Shown: positions 33,602-44,065 of the stretch, in pieces
Layout: the number at the start of each line of letters is the position of its first letter
How positions within the stretch are numbered: the first letter of the stretch is position 1
Source: Megaustenia siamemsis
Taxonomy: Eukaryota; Mollusca; Gastropoda; Stylommatophora; Ariophantidae
NCBI GenBank assembly: GCA_032433765.1
Contig: JAVIAB010000051.1
Location: forward strand, 76,569,712 to 76,633,711
Reading direction: 5' to 3'
DNA: 64,000 nt
Made by a program: the position numbers and the translations under genes
The notes under the pieces: generated by a model
Told to the model about the DNA's origin: nothing
Database searches by the model: none
Seen by the model: only the letters and a program-made list of their open reading frames with translations

Positions 33602-33913
33602 TACAAGACTTGAATCGGCATCTTACTACGTGAGTTTTCACCCATATGTGCTCGGCCGTCTATCCATAAGTGTTCTGAGACTTCTGGATAGTGTCGCTTC
33701 TGGCATCAAAGCTCATGATGCGAGATGGCAATCCTCACCTTCCCAGGGTACTACCCTGGTACCCATTTGTGCCAGCGACAGGGTCAGCCACGAGGATATT
33801 TTTTTCCAACCACAAGCACAATTCACACTGTTTTCAGTGAAATCGAATACGGGTTGTCCAAACGTCGGTAGCCCAGTCGGGTGGTTTTTCCAAATAGGCT
33901 ACCAAAACCCCCT
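33602..33913 (-). mobile_element. tRNA-related SINE (SINE-2), copy 1
   Basis: On minus, a tRNA-like head with CTATTTGGAAAAACCACCCG, ACTGGGCTACCGACGTTTGG and a degraded B box; the body has CCAGGGTAGTACCCTGG. Flanked by AGAAGAAGATG and AGAAGAATATG (33591-33601 and 33914-33924, one mismatch). Shares its body with 39909-40249. Confidence 0.82.
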
Positions 33914-33983
33914 AGAAGAATATGATTTTGTATGATTCTCAAGGTTCCATGACATTGACACATATCATGACTTGTTTTCACAG

Positions 33984-34107
33984 ACAATATGGCTACTTCT
34001 CTCCCACGGAGCTAATGTGAACATAACGGACTAGAATCATGTGTCACCTCTGTCACTGGCTGTAGCCATACAACGACCAGATGTAGTTAAACTTTTTATT
34101 GAAGAAG
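33984..34107 (+). pseudogene. Broken ankyrin-repeat gene, exon c
   Basis: Acceptor TTTTCACAG before 33984 and donor GTCAGT at 34108. Phase 0 at the start, phase 1 at the end. Reads TIWLLLSHGANVNITD, an in-frame TAG, NHVSPLSLAVAIQRPDVVKL and FIEEG: two helices and the GANVN turn of an ankyrin repeat, in register with exon b. Ankyrin repeats mediate protein binding. With the stops in exons a and c the gene is dead, unless these are assembly errors. Confidence 0.75.
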
Positions 34108-34254
34108 GTCAGTCTATTTCTAACAAATTATTAGAAGAGACTGATCAGATTAAAACATATTTGTTTTTTACATGCCAACTTTATATCTCTGAAGTCCACA
34201 GGGACTGAAAATTTTTATGAATATCACTTTTTACTATTATTTGACTCTGGTAGT

Positions 34255-34790
34255 CATATGCTTAGGTGCCTCTCTCCATAGAGGCAGGCATTCTTCAACT
34301 TTAGAGGTACTTTCATTTTTATTCTTAAATTTTGTTGTTTTTTGGATAGATTTTGTCCTTTCAGTTTAGCCCATGCAGTGGTTAATTTCAACCTACTCCT
34401 TTCTAATGTTCTGTCAATCCATCTTATCGTGGTCAGCCGTTGAGTCTGGTGTTCTTGCAAAGTTTATTGAAGGCTTGTTGTATTGTGTTTTGATCTTTCT
34501 GCCTTATCACGTGGTCAAACCATTTTATCTGTTGTTTCTTTGTATATTCTATGGCAGGGATTATGCCTAGATTTTTTTCAGTTCTACACTTCTAATCTTA
34601 TCTCTAAGGCTCTTTCCTGTCATTTGTTCTTGAGTCCATGTCTGGCATTGGTAGCACAACAATGTTCTGTATATTGTCCCATTTTATACCTCTAGAGTTA
34701 TTTCCTTGTTGGACAATAGTCATGATAGCTGTCTGATGATTTGACAAGCTTTGTTGCATCTCGAGTCTATTTCTGCTGTTTGTGAATTGT
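34255..34790 (-). mobile_element. LINE-2 3' fragment
   Basis: Minus-strand copy of the segment at 32820-33560 and 1320-1830; words GACAATAGTCATGATAGCTG and GTTTATTGAAGGCTTGTTGT on plus. Stops throughout. Confidence 0.78.
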
Positions 34791-34886
34791 CGTTGTGAAT
34801 AACCGATGTTACAAATGTAAAAATTCTGTAAAATATTATGGTTTTAATTCGAGCATATCTTATATGGGGAAAAAAGGGGGGGGGGG

Positions 34887-35060
34887 GTGTCTAGTGGTAA
34901 GACCTCAGCCTCTAGAGAAGAGAGAAAATAGATGTCCAAAACAAGAATATCCAGGGTTCGATTCCCACTGGCGGTGACATTTTTTAAAAATTAATAAAAT
35001 CTTATCCATGGCTTTACCCTCCCCTGGCCTTTTGGTAGTGTGATCCAAAGTTATTAAATA
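34887..35060 (+). mobile_element. tRNA-like SINE (SINE-4)
   Basis: GTCTAGTGGTAAGACCTCAG (A box) and GGGTTCGATTCCC (a canonical B box) about 45 bases apart, after a G run at 34876-34887. It does not fold as a clean tRNA because the spacing between the boxes is too long and no acceptor partner is seen, so it is SINE-like rather than a tRNA gene. Confidence 0.6.
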
Positions 35061-35164
35061 AAATTAATGTTAGACTTTAGAGGAATGAAGTTTACCATAA
35101 GTGTGTGATATTAACAACCTTGATTCTTGTTTCTACCATCTTCATCCTACAACCTACGTCAATC

Positions 35165-35640
35165 TTCTTTCCTTAAATGTAGATGAGATCTTTGGTTGCA
35201 TGACCATTTCTCTATTATTTCAATATTAGCCTTGAATTCAGTGCATTGTAGATGAGATCTTTGGTTGCATGACCATTTCTCTTATTTCAATATTAGTCTT
35301 GAATTCATTCCAATGTAGATGAGATCTTTGTTTGCATGGCCATTTCTCTTATTTCAATATTGGTCTTGAATTCATTCCACTGTAGATGAGATCTTTGGTT
35401 GCATGCCCATTTCTCTTATTTCTATATTAGTCTTGAATTCATTCCATTGGACACAGCATATTTTTCTTAGGCTTTTGTCTTGAATAGTTTTTACTTTTCT
35501 CTCAATCTCTTTTGTTATTTTCCAGCTTTCACATACATAGGTAAGTGTTGTTAATACATTTGAGTTGAATATTCTAAGTTTGGTTTTCTTGCATATCATT
35601 TTTGATTTCCATATTTTGTTAACACCACAAGGTTCTACAC
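35165..35640 (-). mobile_element. LINE-4 fragment with internal tandem expansion
   Basis: Minus frame 35599-35372 reads KTKLRIFNSNVLTTLTYVCE, SWKITKEIERKVKTIQDKSL, RKICCVQWNEFKTNIEIREM and GMQPKISSTVE, the same thumb region as 28640-28990. To its left, the last 67 bp of this block is repeated. Confidence 0.82.
35182..35451 (-). repeat. 67-bp tandem repeat within LINE-4, 4 copies
   Basis: GATGAGATCTTTG starts at 35182, 35251, 35318 and 35385. Words: CATTTCTCTTATTTCAATAT and TAGTCTTGAATTCATTCCA. The sister LINE-4 at 28755-28830 has only one copy, so this is a local expansion inside LINE sequence. Confidence 0.88.
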
Positions 35641-35649
35641 GGTTTCCCC

Positions 35650-36075
35650 ACTAATTAACAACTTACTATCTATTAAATGAAAGGAAATAAATAATGAAAT
35701 GTGAAGAGACACAAGAGGTGACAATTTCTTGGAATTGTTCAGTTGGTATTGTTTGACCTTTTCTAAAAAAGTTTCATGAAATTACAGAAAATAAAACACA
35801 GGCTTGAAGTACTTGAATTACCTGATTATCTTTAATTACCTGTCAACTTTTCAGTGTTCCTCCTTTGGTCACCTTCAAACACGACAGGAGTCTGAGAGGC
35901 ATTCTTGTCACGAGCCGCGTTCCCCACTAAAACCACAAACATCTTGGTAATTTTCTATGTGAACGTCAAATTTGTGGAACTTTTGACCATGTGCTTTGCA
36001 CCTATTTGGTCCTGTTCCCTAACAGGTGATTTCACATCAAGTGGGCGGTTTACTAGTGTGTCACTGAATATTATC
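35650..36075. other. Unassigned spacer
   Basis: No recognised feature. Confidence 0.4.
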
Positions 36076-36079
36076 TAAA

Positions 36080-36445
36080 CCATAATATGTAAGCATTGCC
36101 AGATGACATATGTGGGCGAGTCTGGACGACACTTGAGTGACAGATTTTTGTGAGCATCTCCGTGATGTTGAGCAAAAGACTTGGCAGCTCGGTGTCTGCC
36201 CATTTCAACTCTCCAGGCCATAGAGGTAAACCTAACATGCAAGCCACTGGTATTGCCTCGTGTCACTGTAGCAATCGTAGTTGCTTTGTCTTTGAGAATC
36301 ATCTCATTGCCCAGTTGGGTCCACTGGCACCCCAAGGCATGAACATATTGCTCTCATATACATCGGACATCTACCAAACATTTCTTACCCTCATGCACTA
36401 CCGCACCTGCACATGTATGTATATTTGTCAGCATATGTATTAGCA
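36080..36445 (+). mobile_element. Penelope-like element, GIY-YIG endonuclease relic
   Basis: Plus frame near 36090-36170 reads CKHCQMTYVGESGRHLSDRF, matching the GIY-YIG core (YxGE(T/S)GR..RF.EH) of Penelope-like retroelements. After a frameshift, SAHFNSPGHRGKPNMQATGI and ENHLIAQLGPLAPQGMN (36200-36345) follow, with the conserved glutamate before N. This domain nicks target DNA in those elements. Stops and a frameshift make it a relic; the RT part is absent. Confidence 0.82.
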
Positions 36446-36840
36446 CATTTTGACACCTTCTGGTTTTCTTTTGTGTGCTTTGTGGTAATATATATACACT
36501 TATGCTTGTACGCATATATGGTTATGTACACATGCTTTTTTGCACATGCGTTTGGTGTGCACATCCACAGTTAGATATACGCAGTTTATAGGTATCTTGT
36601 ACCCACCTCCCCATATTTTTAGAACCCTTCCTTTTTATTTCTTCCCTGACTGCCTGGTCAGTGAGATATATAATTGGTCAGCCCACCTATTTTAGTTCAT
36701 TCAGAGGCTGACCAAGCTTTGGACCACAGGGAAGTGACCTTTTTTTTCCTTTTCTTGGGTATCTGGCATATTATCGCCATGTAGTTAGATTTGTGTATAT
36801 ATCCTCATATATATTTTTGTGTTGTTGTTTGTTGTTCCAG

Positions 36841-36869
36841 CTGAAGGCCTACTTGTTGGCCAAAACGTC
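36841..36869 (+). ncRNA. Degenerate hammerhead-like motif at the Penelope element end
   Basis: CTGAAGGCC, then a short loop, then GGCCAAAACGTC, resembling hammerhead core CUGANGA, a GGCC/GGCC stem II, and GAAAC-GUC. Two core positions deviate (A9 reads G; G12 reads A), so it is unlikely to cleave. Penelope-like elements are known to carry hammerheads in their terminal repeats, which makes the position meaningful. Confidence 0.4.
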
Positions 36870-36988
36870 AACTTTTGTTTTGAACTCGCCTACGTAAAGC
36901 TGTTACCATACCACTTTTTTTTTTAATTGTCACTTTATCTGCCTTCTGCAATAATTTCATTCTCATCAATGGGTTTGTTTACTTTCAG

Positions 36989-37065
36989 GAATCATCACAG
37001 GCCATGCAAAATTTGGTCGAAGAGATGAAGCTACTGGGATCTCTCACAGCTTTGTTTCTCTCTAA
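36989..37065 (+). pseudogene. Tentative further exon of the ankyrin gene
   Basis: A TACTTTCAG acceptor before 36989 and a phase compatible with exon c give IITGHAKFGRRDEATGISHS then FVSL and TAA. It has no recognisable ankyrin residues, so this is only a possibility. Confidence 0.2.
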
Positions 37066-37249
37066 AGTGTTTGGAGGCTGCTGTCTTAGCAATTAGCCAA
37101 TTCCTTTCTATACAAGCACATGCACGCATGAGCTGACACACAGGCACTTACACAACTACACACACTCATTCTCACACATAAATCAAGGGAAGTAATCACA
37201 CAATAAAAGAAAACAAAATGTCTCAGTTTTAAATTGTTGAATTTATTCT

Positions 37250-37604
37250 TGTTTATGTTCAGTCTTCTATATTTTCCTCTTCTTGTCTTTCTCTTTCTTC
37301 TGCTGTTGATCTTTCTACATCTGCTTCTCTGCTATTTTTACTTCTTGTTCTTCAGCTTTTTCTAATTATTCTTCTGTTCTTCCTCCTCTTCTATTTTTCT
37401 TCGTCCACTTTTTCCTCCTTTTCATCTTCTCCTTTATCCTCATATTCTTCTTGTTTCTTCTTGTTTTTCTTATTTATTTTTCCCTCTTCTTCATCTCCTT
37501 CTTCTGTTTCTGTTTCAATGTCTTCTTCCTCTGTTCCTACTTTTATTACTACTATTTATTTTTTGCCTTCCTCTTATTCTTCTACTTCATTCCATAACCT
37601 TGGG
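37250..37604. other. Pyrimidine-rich low-complexity tract
   Basis: Long runs of TTCTTC, CCTCTTC and TTTTTC. ORFs here are serine/phenylalanine-rich by composition and not supported. Confidence 0.6.
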
Positions 37605-38275
37605 GATCGTTGGGTCACCACTGACAGACCTCGTCAATGTTGTACATTTCTCTTTATCTCCGATCTTTTGTTGAGACTGAAAGTTGAGACCAGTCCATTG
37701 TTTCATGTTACTTTGCTATCTCTACTTCCAATCTTTCTTTGAGACTGAAATTTGAGACCTGTCTATTGTTTCATGTTACTTTCCCATCTCTATCTCTGAT
37801 CTTTCTTTGAGACTGAAAGTTGAGACCTGTCTATTGTTTCATGTTACTTTCCCATCTCTATCTCTGATCTTTCTTTGAGACTGAAAGTTGAGACCTGTCT
37901 ATTGTTTCATGTTACTTTGCCATCTCTATCTCTGATCTTTCTTTGAGACTGAAAGTTGAGACCTGTCTATTGTTTCATGTTACTCTGCCATCTCTACCTC
38001 TGATCTTTCTTTGAGACTGAAAGTTGGGACCTGTCTATTGTTTCCTTTTACTTTGCCATCTCTATCTCTGATCTTTCTTTGAGACTGAAAGTTGAGACCT
38101 GTCCATTGTTTCATGTTACTTTGCCATCTCTATCTCCAATCTTTCTTTGAGACTGAAATTTGAGACCTGTCTATTGTTTCATGTTACTTTCCCATCTCTA
38201 TCTCTGATCTTTCTTTGAGACTGAAAGTTGAGGCCTGTCTATTGTTTCATGTTACTTTGCTATCTCTATCTATCA
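37605..38275. repeat. 68-bp minisatellite, about 9-10 copies
   Basis: GAGACTGAAA recurs at 37673, 37741, 37809 and 37877, exactly 68 bp apart. Words: GTTGAGACCTGTCTATTGTT and CATGTTACTTTGCCATCTCT. Confidence 0.93.
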
Positions 38276-38399
38276 TGGTTCTCCCTTAACAATCATATCG
38301 TTAACATGGAAACACCAGTGGTACGAATGGATGCTGATGAGGTGACCAGGGACAGGTTGATGTGATAGTTCGAAGTTTAGTTTGATCACATCCTGTGTT

Positions 38400-39660
38400 T
38401 TAGGCTCAAGACGACCATGTGATAACAAAATCCCACAAAAGATTAGATGTCTTTAAGGTCACGGCAACTGCTAACATCGAGCGGAGGCTACCTACCCTTC
38501 TATTACAGTGACTAGTCCTCGCACTAATTGTGTACACCTTAGCAATTCTAACTGTCAGTACAACATAAATTGACAGGCTGGAGAAAATACAGAATGAAGC
38601 TATGCGCTTTATCTCGGGGATGTACGAGAGACACTCCCTGTGTAGCAATGAGGTATCTTCTTGACTTTCCAACCATGGATGGCAGGATCAAGTTCTGGAG
38701 GGAAGGAGCATACCTGAAGATAAGGAGCATCCATTGCACAACTAGCTTAACACAGGGAAAGGTGTCAGGCTAAAAAGAGGCAAATCATGGGTGGGCCGAG
38801 CAGAAGATATCATCAAACAGGCCTGTGGGTTTACCAATAGCAACACTGATGAGCAGTGGGTACAGGTGCCTACATCATCCGGCGGATCATTCTCGTGTAT
38901 TATCACGCTCGATTGGAAATGTAGGGAACAGAACTCGGTCGTGATCAATTCGGATGTCATATGGGATAACACCAATGAAAAGGATGCAGTCATCTATACA
39001 GACAGATCTGTAATACGACACCAAAGGAGTGTATGGGCACTTACAGCATGCTCGGCTGGCAGAATAGTCAAAGAAGATAGCGGTGCATGCGTTATGACCG
39101 CGAGTAGCATGACAATGGAGGTGATGGCAGTGACTAGGGCATTCATTTGGTTAGAGTCACAAGACTACACCTACGTCTGCATACTAAGTGATCCGTTGAG
39201 CATGATAGGAAAAGTTGAGGCGGGCTCTGTACTCATGCAATGGGTAGAGTCATTGCAGTAGTCAAAAATACGTAAGGTCACCGTTGTCTACGTCCCTGTA
39301 CGTAATGGAGCACGGGAAAATGTAACAGCGGACAGGTTGGGTAGCTGCGCTGTCATTGAAGACGGTCAACCAATGAGTCGGGCGAATATCATCAATGACC
39401 TCCGACGTGTGTGAAATGCACAGGAATTTGACAACCATGAGTCCACATCACTCGTTCGAATGAAAGAGATGGGAGTTAAGGTGTGCACAGCTAGAAGCGA
39501 GAAACTTAGTGGCCGTATTAAAAAAAAACAAACTTATCAACCAACACAAACCTCGAGTCGTCAGTCTTTGGACACTGGTACTTGCTGAGGAGGGGATCTG
39601 AGCACCTATGGACATGTTCGGAATGCAATGATGATGACCCGCAAATAAATCTATACGGTG
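38400..39660 (+). mobile_element. RNase H-bearing non-LTR LINE relic (LINE-5)
   Basis: RT connection region: LEKIQNEA with ISGCTRDTPCVAMRYLLDFP (about 38580-38690). RNase H domain: AVIYTDRSVIRHQRSVWALT (38985-39045; usual TDGS has G to R), MTMEVMAVTRAFIWLE (39110-39155, catalytic E kept), CILSDPLSMI (39175-39205, catalytic D kept), then after a TAG the final block VYVPVRNGARENVTADRLG, where the usual GHAG histidine is lost and AD kept. Terminal Cys pattern CSECNDDDPQ near 39615-39640. RNase H removes the RNA strand after reverse transcription; here it is dead. Confidence 0.88.
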
Positions 39661-39796
39661 CTACTTCTAGATATGGTGGTGTTCTTGAACTTGTATCTGT
39701 GGAGCATGTCTGTTATCTGGGATACGATGTTCTTCCATGTCGTTTTATGTACTCTCCTTGAGAGCAACTGATATGTGTGCCATAGAGATTGATGTT

Positions 39797-39908
39797 ATGT
39801 GTTAATGTTATGTGTTGACGCGCTGTGTGGTGATGTTAAATATCGACGTTATTTGTTATATGTTGACGTTATTTGTTTCATGTTATATGTTGGCGTTATT
39901 TGTTATAT
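39797..39908. repeat. Short tandem repeat inside LINE-7, split by a SINE
   Basis: Copies of GTTATGTGTTGACG and TTATTTGTTATATGTTGACG at 39797-39908, continuing at 40250-40275. They sit at the LINE-7 codons for NIKLYG, which contain the seed word. A shorter version is at 43800-43830. Confidence 0.75.
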
Positions 39909-40249
39909 AAAGGTAAAGGTCAAGTACAAGACTTGAACCGGCGTCTTAGCACGCGAGTTTCCACTCCTACATATGTACTCGGCCGCCTATCCAGAAATGT
40001 TCGGAGATTTCTGTATAGTGTCGCCTCAAGCATCGAAACTCAGATGCGAGGCAACATTCCTCACCTTCCCAGGGTAATACCCTGGTACCCATTTCTGCCA
40101 ACGGCTGGGTCGACCGTAGGGGTGTTTTTTTTTTTTCCAACCACGAATACAACTCACACTGCTCCCAGCGGGAATCGAACACGGGTTGTCCGAACGTCGG
40201 TAGTCCAGTCGGGTGGTTTTCCCAACTAGGTTACCGAGGCCTCTGTTAT
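39909..40249 (-). mobile_element. tRNA-related SINE (SINE-2), copy 2
   Basis: On minus: GAGGCCTCGGTAACCTAGTT, ACTGGACTACCGACGTTCGG and the B-box-like GTGTTCGATTCCCGC; body as in 33602-33913. The 13-bp word TTATTTGTTATAT flanks it at 39896-39908 and 40250-40262 (the target is repetitive). Confidence 0.85.
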
Positions 40250-40484
40250 TTATTTGTTATATGTTGATGTTAGGCCAACGGGGAAATCTGCCTTGTTTGT
40301 CCATTTGCCGATCACTATTATGGTTGATTTTTGAACGTTCAGTTTGGCTCCACTGCCCGGACCGAAATCTTTGAACGTCTCTAATATGTTTTGGATGGAC
40401 CTTTCTCTTAGTGGGAAGAAAATGGTGTCGTCTGCATAGGTGGGCAACTTTTGTTCTCTCCTGACTTGTAGAAATATATGTTAG

Positions 40485-41092
40485 TTTATCATCAAGACAA
40501 CATACAGATACTATTATGGATCCACTTCTACTGAATACGATGATGACGATGTCACTAGATAGGACACACACACCGCGGCAGCAATTTGGGGATATTACTC
40601 GACATGCATTTTTTGGAATCTCCCAAGAAAAAAGGCAAATTATTTTTGAAGAAATATATACAAATGTTGCATAATATTTTTGGTCTCCTAGTTCTAAAGC
40701 AACAAATTTAAATAAAATAACGTGATCTACCCTTGAATTGTTGATGAAGATATTAATATTAGCTTGAGCAAATTTAAGTTATCCGCTTTCTTTTTTTTTT
40801 TTCAGGGGAAGCAACTTTTGTCTAATTAATAAACTAACATTATGTAACATTTGACAAAGTAATTGTCATCGCCCGCCTCGACTTTGCTTATTGCTTTGTA
40901 AATATAAAATGTCATATATCAAATATCTATGCATTCTTTAAAAGAGCCATATATGAAACTATTATTTAAAATAGAATCAATTACAAGAAATGTATTTTCC
41001 TTTAAGTTGAAGTTAAATATTACATTATTAAAAGAAATCTGTTTCAAGAACTTAAAGTTATCTTCCTTTACGATGGGATACGGTGTTCTTCC
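40485..41092 (-). repeat. Solo copy of the satellite core (D element plus LINE-7 scrap)
   Basis: The minus strand is collinear with the satellite unit from ATGGAAGAACACCGTATCCC (41093-41072) through AAAGGAAGATAAC, the AGTTGCTTCCCCT-type end, the ATTAATATCTTCATCAACAA region and CACTTCTACTGAATACGATG to 40485. It lacks the 61-66-bp subrepeats. This is the satellite's unamplified relative. Confidence 0.88.
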
Positions 41093-42361
41093 ATAATTGG
41101 GTCTCTCAGTACCTTCTGGATAGAACGGCCAGAGTACAAGTTCAAGGTCAACTTAGTAAGAAGGTCTCTATCAAACAAGGTGTCCCACAAGGCGGATTCT
41201 TGTCCCCAACACTCTTTTTAATTTTCATAAATGACATCGTAATGGACATCCCACCCAGAATACACTCAGCAATATACGCAGATGATCTGGCGTTATGGGC
41301 TCCCGAGGAAAGTATGTCGGTGGCTAGACCCAGGATGCAAGATGCCCTAGCTGAACTTGAAAAATGGACGAACACCTGGTTCTTACCAATCAACGAAAAA
41401 AAACATACATATACAATTTTCAGCTTATCGAGAAACACACTCTCTGCAAACTTGAAGATAAAAGACCATACACTCCCTATTGACCAAAACCCAACATATC
41501 TTGGCGTCACCAGGAATCGCAGAATGACTTGGAAAAATCAGATAGACAGAGCAAGGAAAAAAGCCAGAAAACGAACACATATTATAAAGAAATTGGCAGG
41601 AACGGACTGGGGGGCAGACATCAATATTTTGAAAAGACTATACGTAGGAAGAGTCAGACCAGTTCTAGAGTACAGAGTCACAGCCTGGGCTATGGCTTCC
41701 AAATCACACCCTAGCAAAATTAACAAAACACAGAACCAAGCTGCCCGTATCATCACTGGTGCTATGAAATCTACACCTATCAAGACTCTAGAAACAGTAA
41801 CAGGTTTACAACCCTTAGATGACAGACGGGTCACTAAATTATTGCAACAAGCGGAGAAATATAGAAGGCTCCTTAGCCACTCCATGCACTAAAGAATAAC
41901 TGGTTCCGGAATTGTACGACTAAAGAGGAGCAACTTCGCTGCAATTGCCAATGAACTAACTACTGGAGACCCAGTACTTTTCTAAACAATATCGAAACCC
42001 TTGGGTTTTTTATATGTCTCCTCGTGGAAAACATAAAATACCAGAACTTAAGGAAAATATAACAGGAATCATGAAAAAGGCACCCAATCAGACACAGAAA
42101 GAAAACACGTAGCAGAAAAACACATACACGATACCCACCCACAGAACTCTTGGTCCCACATATACACAGATGGCCCTGCTTCAAATGCCACCAGAAATGG
42201 AGGGGGGGGGGTGGTGGTGTTCTTGACGCTGAATAATCAGGACGAGATCACCAAGTCAATAGCTACTGGAAAATTCTCAAACAACTTTAAAGCAAAAACT
42301 GAGGCCATCAGAGATGCTGCAACACTGGCTACTCAACACAAAAATAACATGCACAATAAAT
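41083..42361 (+). mobile_element. RT plus RNase H LINE fragment (LINE-6), 270-codon open stretch
   Basis: 41083-41892 is open. RT: KVSIKQGVPQGGFLSPTLFL, IYADDLALW (catalytic YADD intact), YLGVTRNRRMTWKNQI, then the thumb RTHIIKKLAGTDWG and RPVLEYRVTAWA, and IKTLETVTGLQPLDDRR. After stops, IYTDGPASNA near 42160-42190 and NFKAKTEAIRDAATLATQ near 42285-42345 mark the first half of an RNase H domain, cut off at a (GT)n(GA)n run. 5' end missing. Among the better-preserved RT cores here. Confidence 0.88.
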
Positions 42362-42364
42362 TGT

Positions 42365-42406
<42 letters not shown>

Positions 42407-42408
42407 AG
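42362..42408. repeat. (GT)n(GA)n microsatellite
   Basis: About 14 GT units followed by about nine GA units, ending LINE-6. Confidence 0.9.
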
Positions 42409-42452
42409 AGAGACAAGATAAGAGGGCTAATCAATACTGCAAGTCAATGTCT

Positions 42453-42479
42453 ATTTTTTTTTTTTTTTTTTTTTTTTTT
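42453..42479. repeat. Poly(T) tract
   Basis: About 27 consecutive T; possibly an inverted retroelement tail. Confidence 0.8.
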
Positions 42480-43574
42480 ACTAAAACACTAACGCTGCTG
42501 GTTTATACAAGTGCAGACATAGACGAAGGTATTAGAAGAAAACGGACAGAGCAGTAATAGAAGAAATAATCTGTAGACAGTTATATTTGAGGTTTGCATT
42601 AATTTATAAATAGTTATTATAGAGGTTTGTTTATTAGTAAATATAGACCAGACACATAGACCATTAAGCTCTCGCTGTAGGCAAAAAATTAATAGCAGGG
42701 GTACAGATCAACTTAGCAGCTAGTCGTTATATTGTATAGGTACGGATTTCGAACACTAGTCCAACTGCTAAATATTTTTTGCTACGTTTATTTATTATTA
42801 TTTTTCCGAGCGCTTCTATACTGCCCGCCTACTTGTCTCCTTCTCTTTGTCTGTATTTCCTGTTGCTACATTTGCTAATATCTTCCATTCTTTACCCGCC
42901 CCATTATTGCTATATGTCAGTTGCCGACGTGTCGAAGGTTGCCGTAACGCCATCCGCTTGTATTGTGGTATATTCTGAAAGACTGCTAAATCTTCATCTT
43001 TAATGATAATATTTAACACACTGATCTTATTTGTCATCTCACCCTCTACTTTTACCTACAGTTAAATTTCCACCGTAGATTCCGAGTCTTTCATTATCTC
43101 AGTATATTTCTTTTAGCGAATCTTCACTTCTTTAGTATTTGAAATGCATATTCCTTATTTAAAAAAAAGTAAGAAACTATAAACGTGTGTATAACATAAT
43201 GGTAAATATACATAAAATTGACTTGTTTGTTCTACCGCTTGACCTATCGTTTTAATATCGCCAAGAACAACCACGAGAGAAGCTGCTCGACAATACAGGG
43301 TCGGGCAATTACTATCGTTGACGAGCATCGATTTGTTTCAAACAATCTGTAACATACACTCGGAATGGTATATGTTTTTGTTTCCCCCAAGATGCCCTTT
43401 ATTCGGCTTTATAGCAAATTGTCATCAGCCCTTTTCATTTGTCCATCTTCTTCTTCATTGCCAATGTTACTATCACAATGTTTTAACTCTTCTTCTTTCC
43501 TTCCTCATTTGTCTTTCAATTTGTATTGATATATATATCAATAAGTCCGGTTGGGATTTTTATTTGTGATTTCT
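42480..43574. other. Unassigned AT-rich sequence
   Basis: No recognised gene or element. Confidence 0.4.
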
Positions 43575-43800
43575 CTCTGCGGCAACCACCCCTGGTCTCA
43601 GCAGCGAGGCCCGGCTTGAAACGTCAATTACTCATCGGCGGAAAAAAAACATATGAGTACCTCCGAAGTCGGAGTTATCTGCATGTGCGGCGAGTGACAC
43701 CTGTGCACACGGATGCCAGGGAAAAATGGATTAACACGCAAAATTCAGTTCCTAGTCTGTAGGGACTTCGTTAGAGTTGAAAGCTGACGAACGCAACAAC
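43575..43800 (+). repeat. Dispersed repeat R3 (possible SINE), copy 2
   Basis: Inverted match to 24182-24405: CCTGGTCTCAGCAGCGAGGC, CAGGGAAAAATGGATTAACA, GTCTGTAGGGACTTCG. Confidence 0.65.
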
Positions 43801-44065
43801 AACAACATAACACATAACATTAACACATAACACCAAACACTATGGACACACATTTCCGTCGCTCTCAAAGAGAGTACATAAACCTATATGGAAGATCATC
43901 GTATCCCAGATAACAGACATGCTCTACAGATACAAGTGCAAGAAGACCACCATATCTGGAAGTAGCACCATATTCAGTTATTTGCGGGTCATCATCATTG
44001 CACTCTGAACATGTCCTTAGCTGCTCAGATCAACTGCACTGGAAGGGTCAAGAATCAAAGTTGTT
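43801..44065 (+). repeat. Inverted duplicate of the LINE-7/LINE-5 junction
   Basis: 43801-43960 is LINE-7 on plus (ACACATTTCCGTCGCTCTCA, then AGAGAGTACATAAACC, then ATAACAGACATGCTCTACAG). 43960-44065 is LINE-5 3' end on minus (TTGCGGGTCATCATCATTGC). The same junction occurs in the opposite direction at about 39570-39850. Confidence 0.8.

Larger units (their letters stand above)
39661..40470 (-). mobile_element. LINE-7 fragment with internal repeat and SINE
   Basis: Minus: PTYADDTIFFPLRERSIQNI then FKDFGPGSGAKLNVQKSTII (40450-40300), interrupted by a GTTATGTGTTGACG-type repeat and a SINE, then GTHISCSQGEYIKRHGRTSY and TCSTDTSSRT (39785-39665). It joins LINE-5 tail-to-tail at about 39660, a junction also present inverted near 43960. 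Confidence 0.82.

Noticed and set aside
34887..34975. Functional tRNA gene
   Set aside because: A and B boxes are present, but the spacing is too long and no complete cloverleaf or acceptor stem could be drawn.
37461..37742. 93-codon serine-rich ORF
   Set aside because: It comes from a pyrimidine-rich low-complexity tract running into the 68-bp repeat.
38328..38345. Hammerhead core word GCTGATGAGG
   Set aside because: No stem II partner or GAAA follows at a suitable distance.
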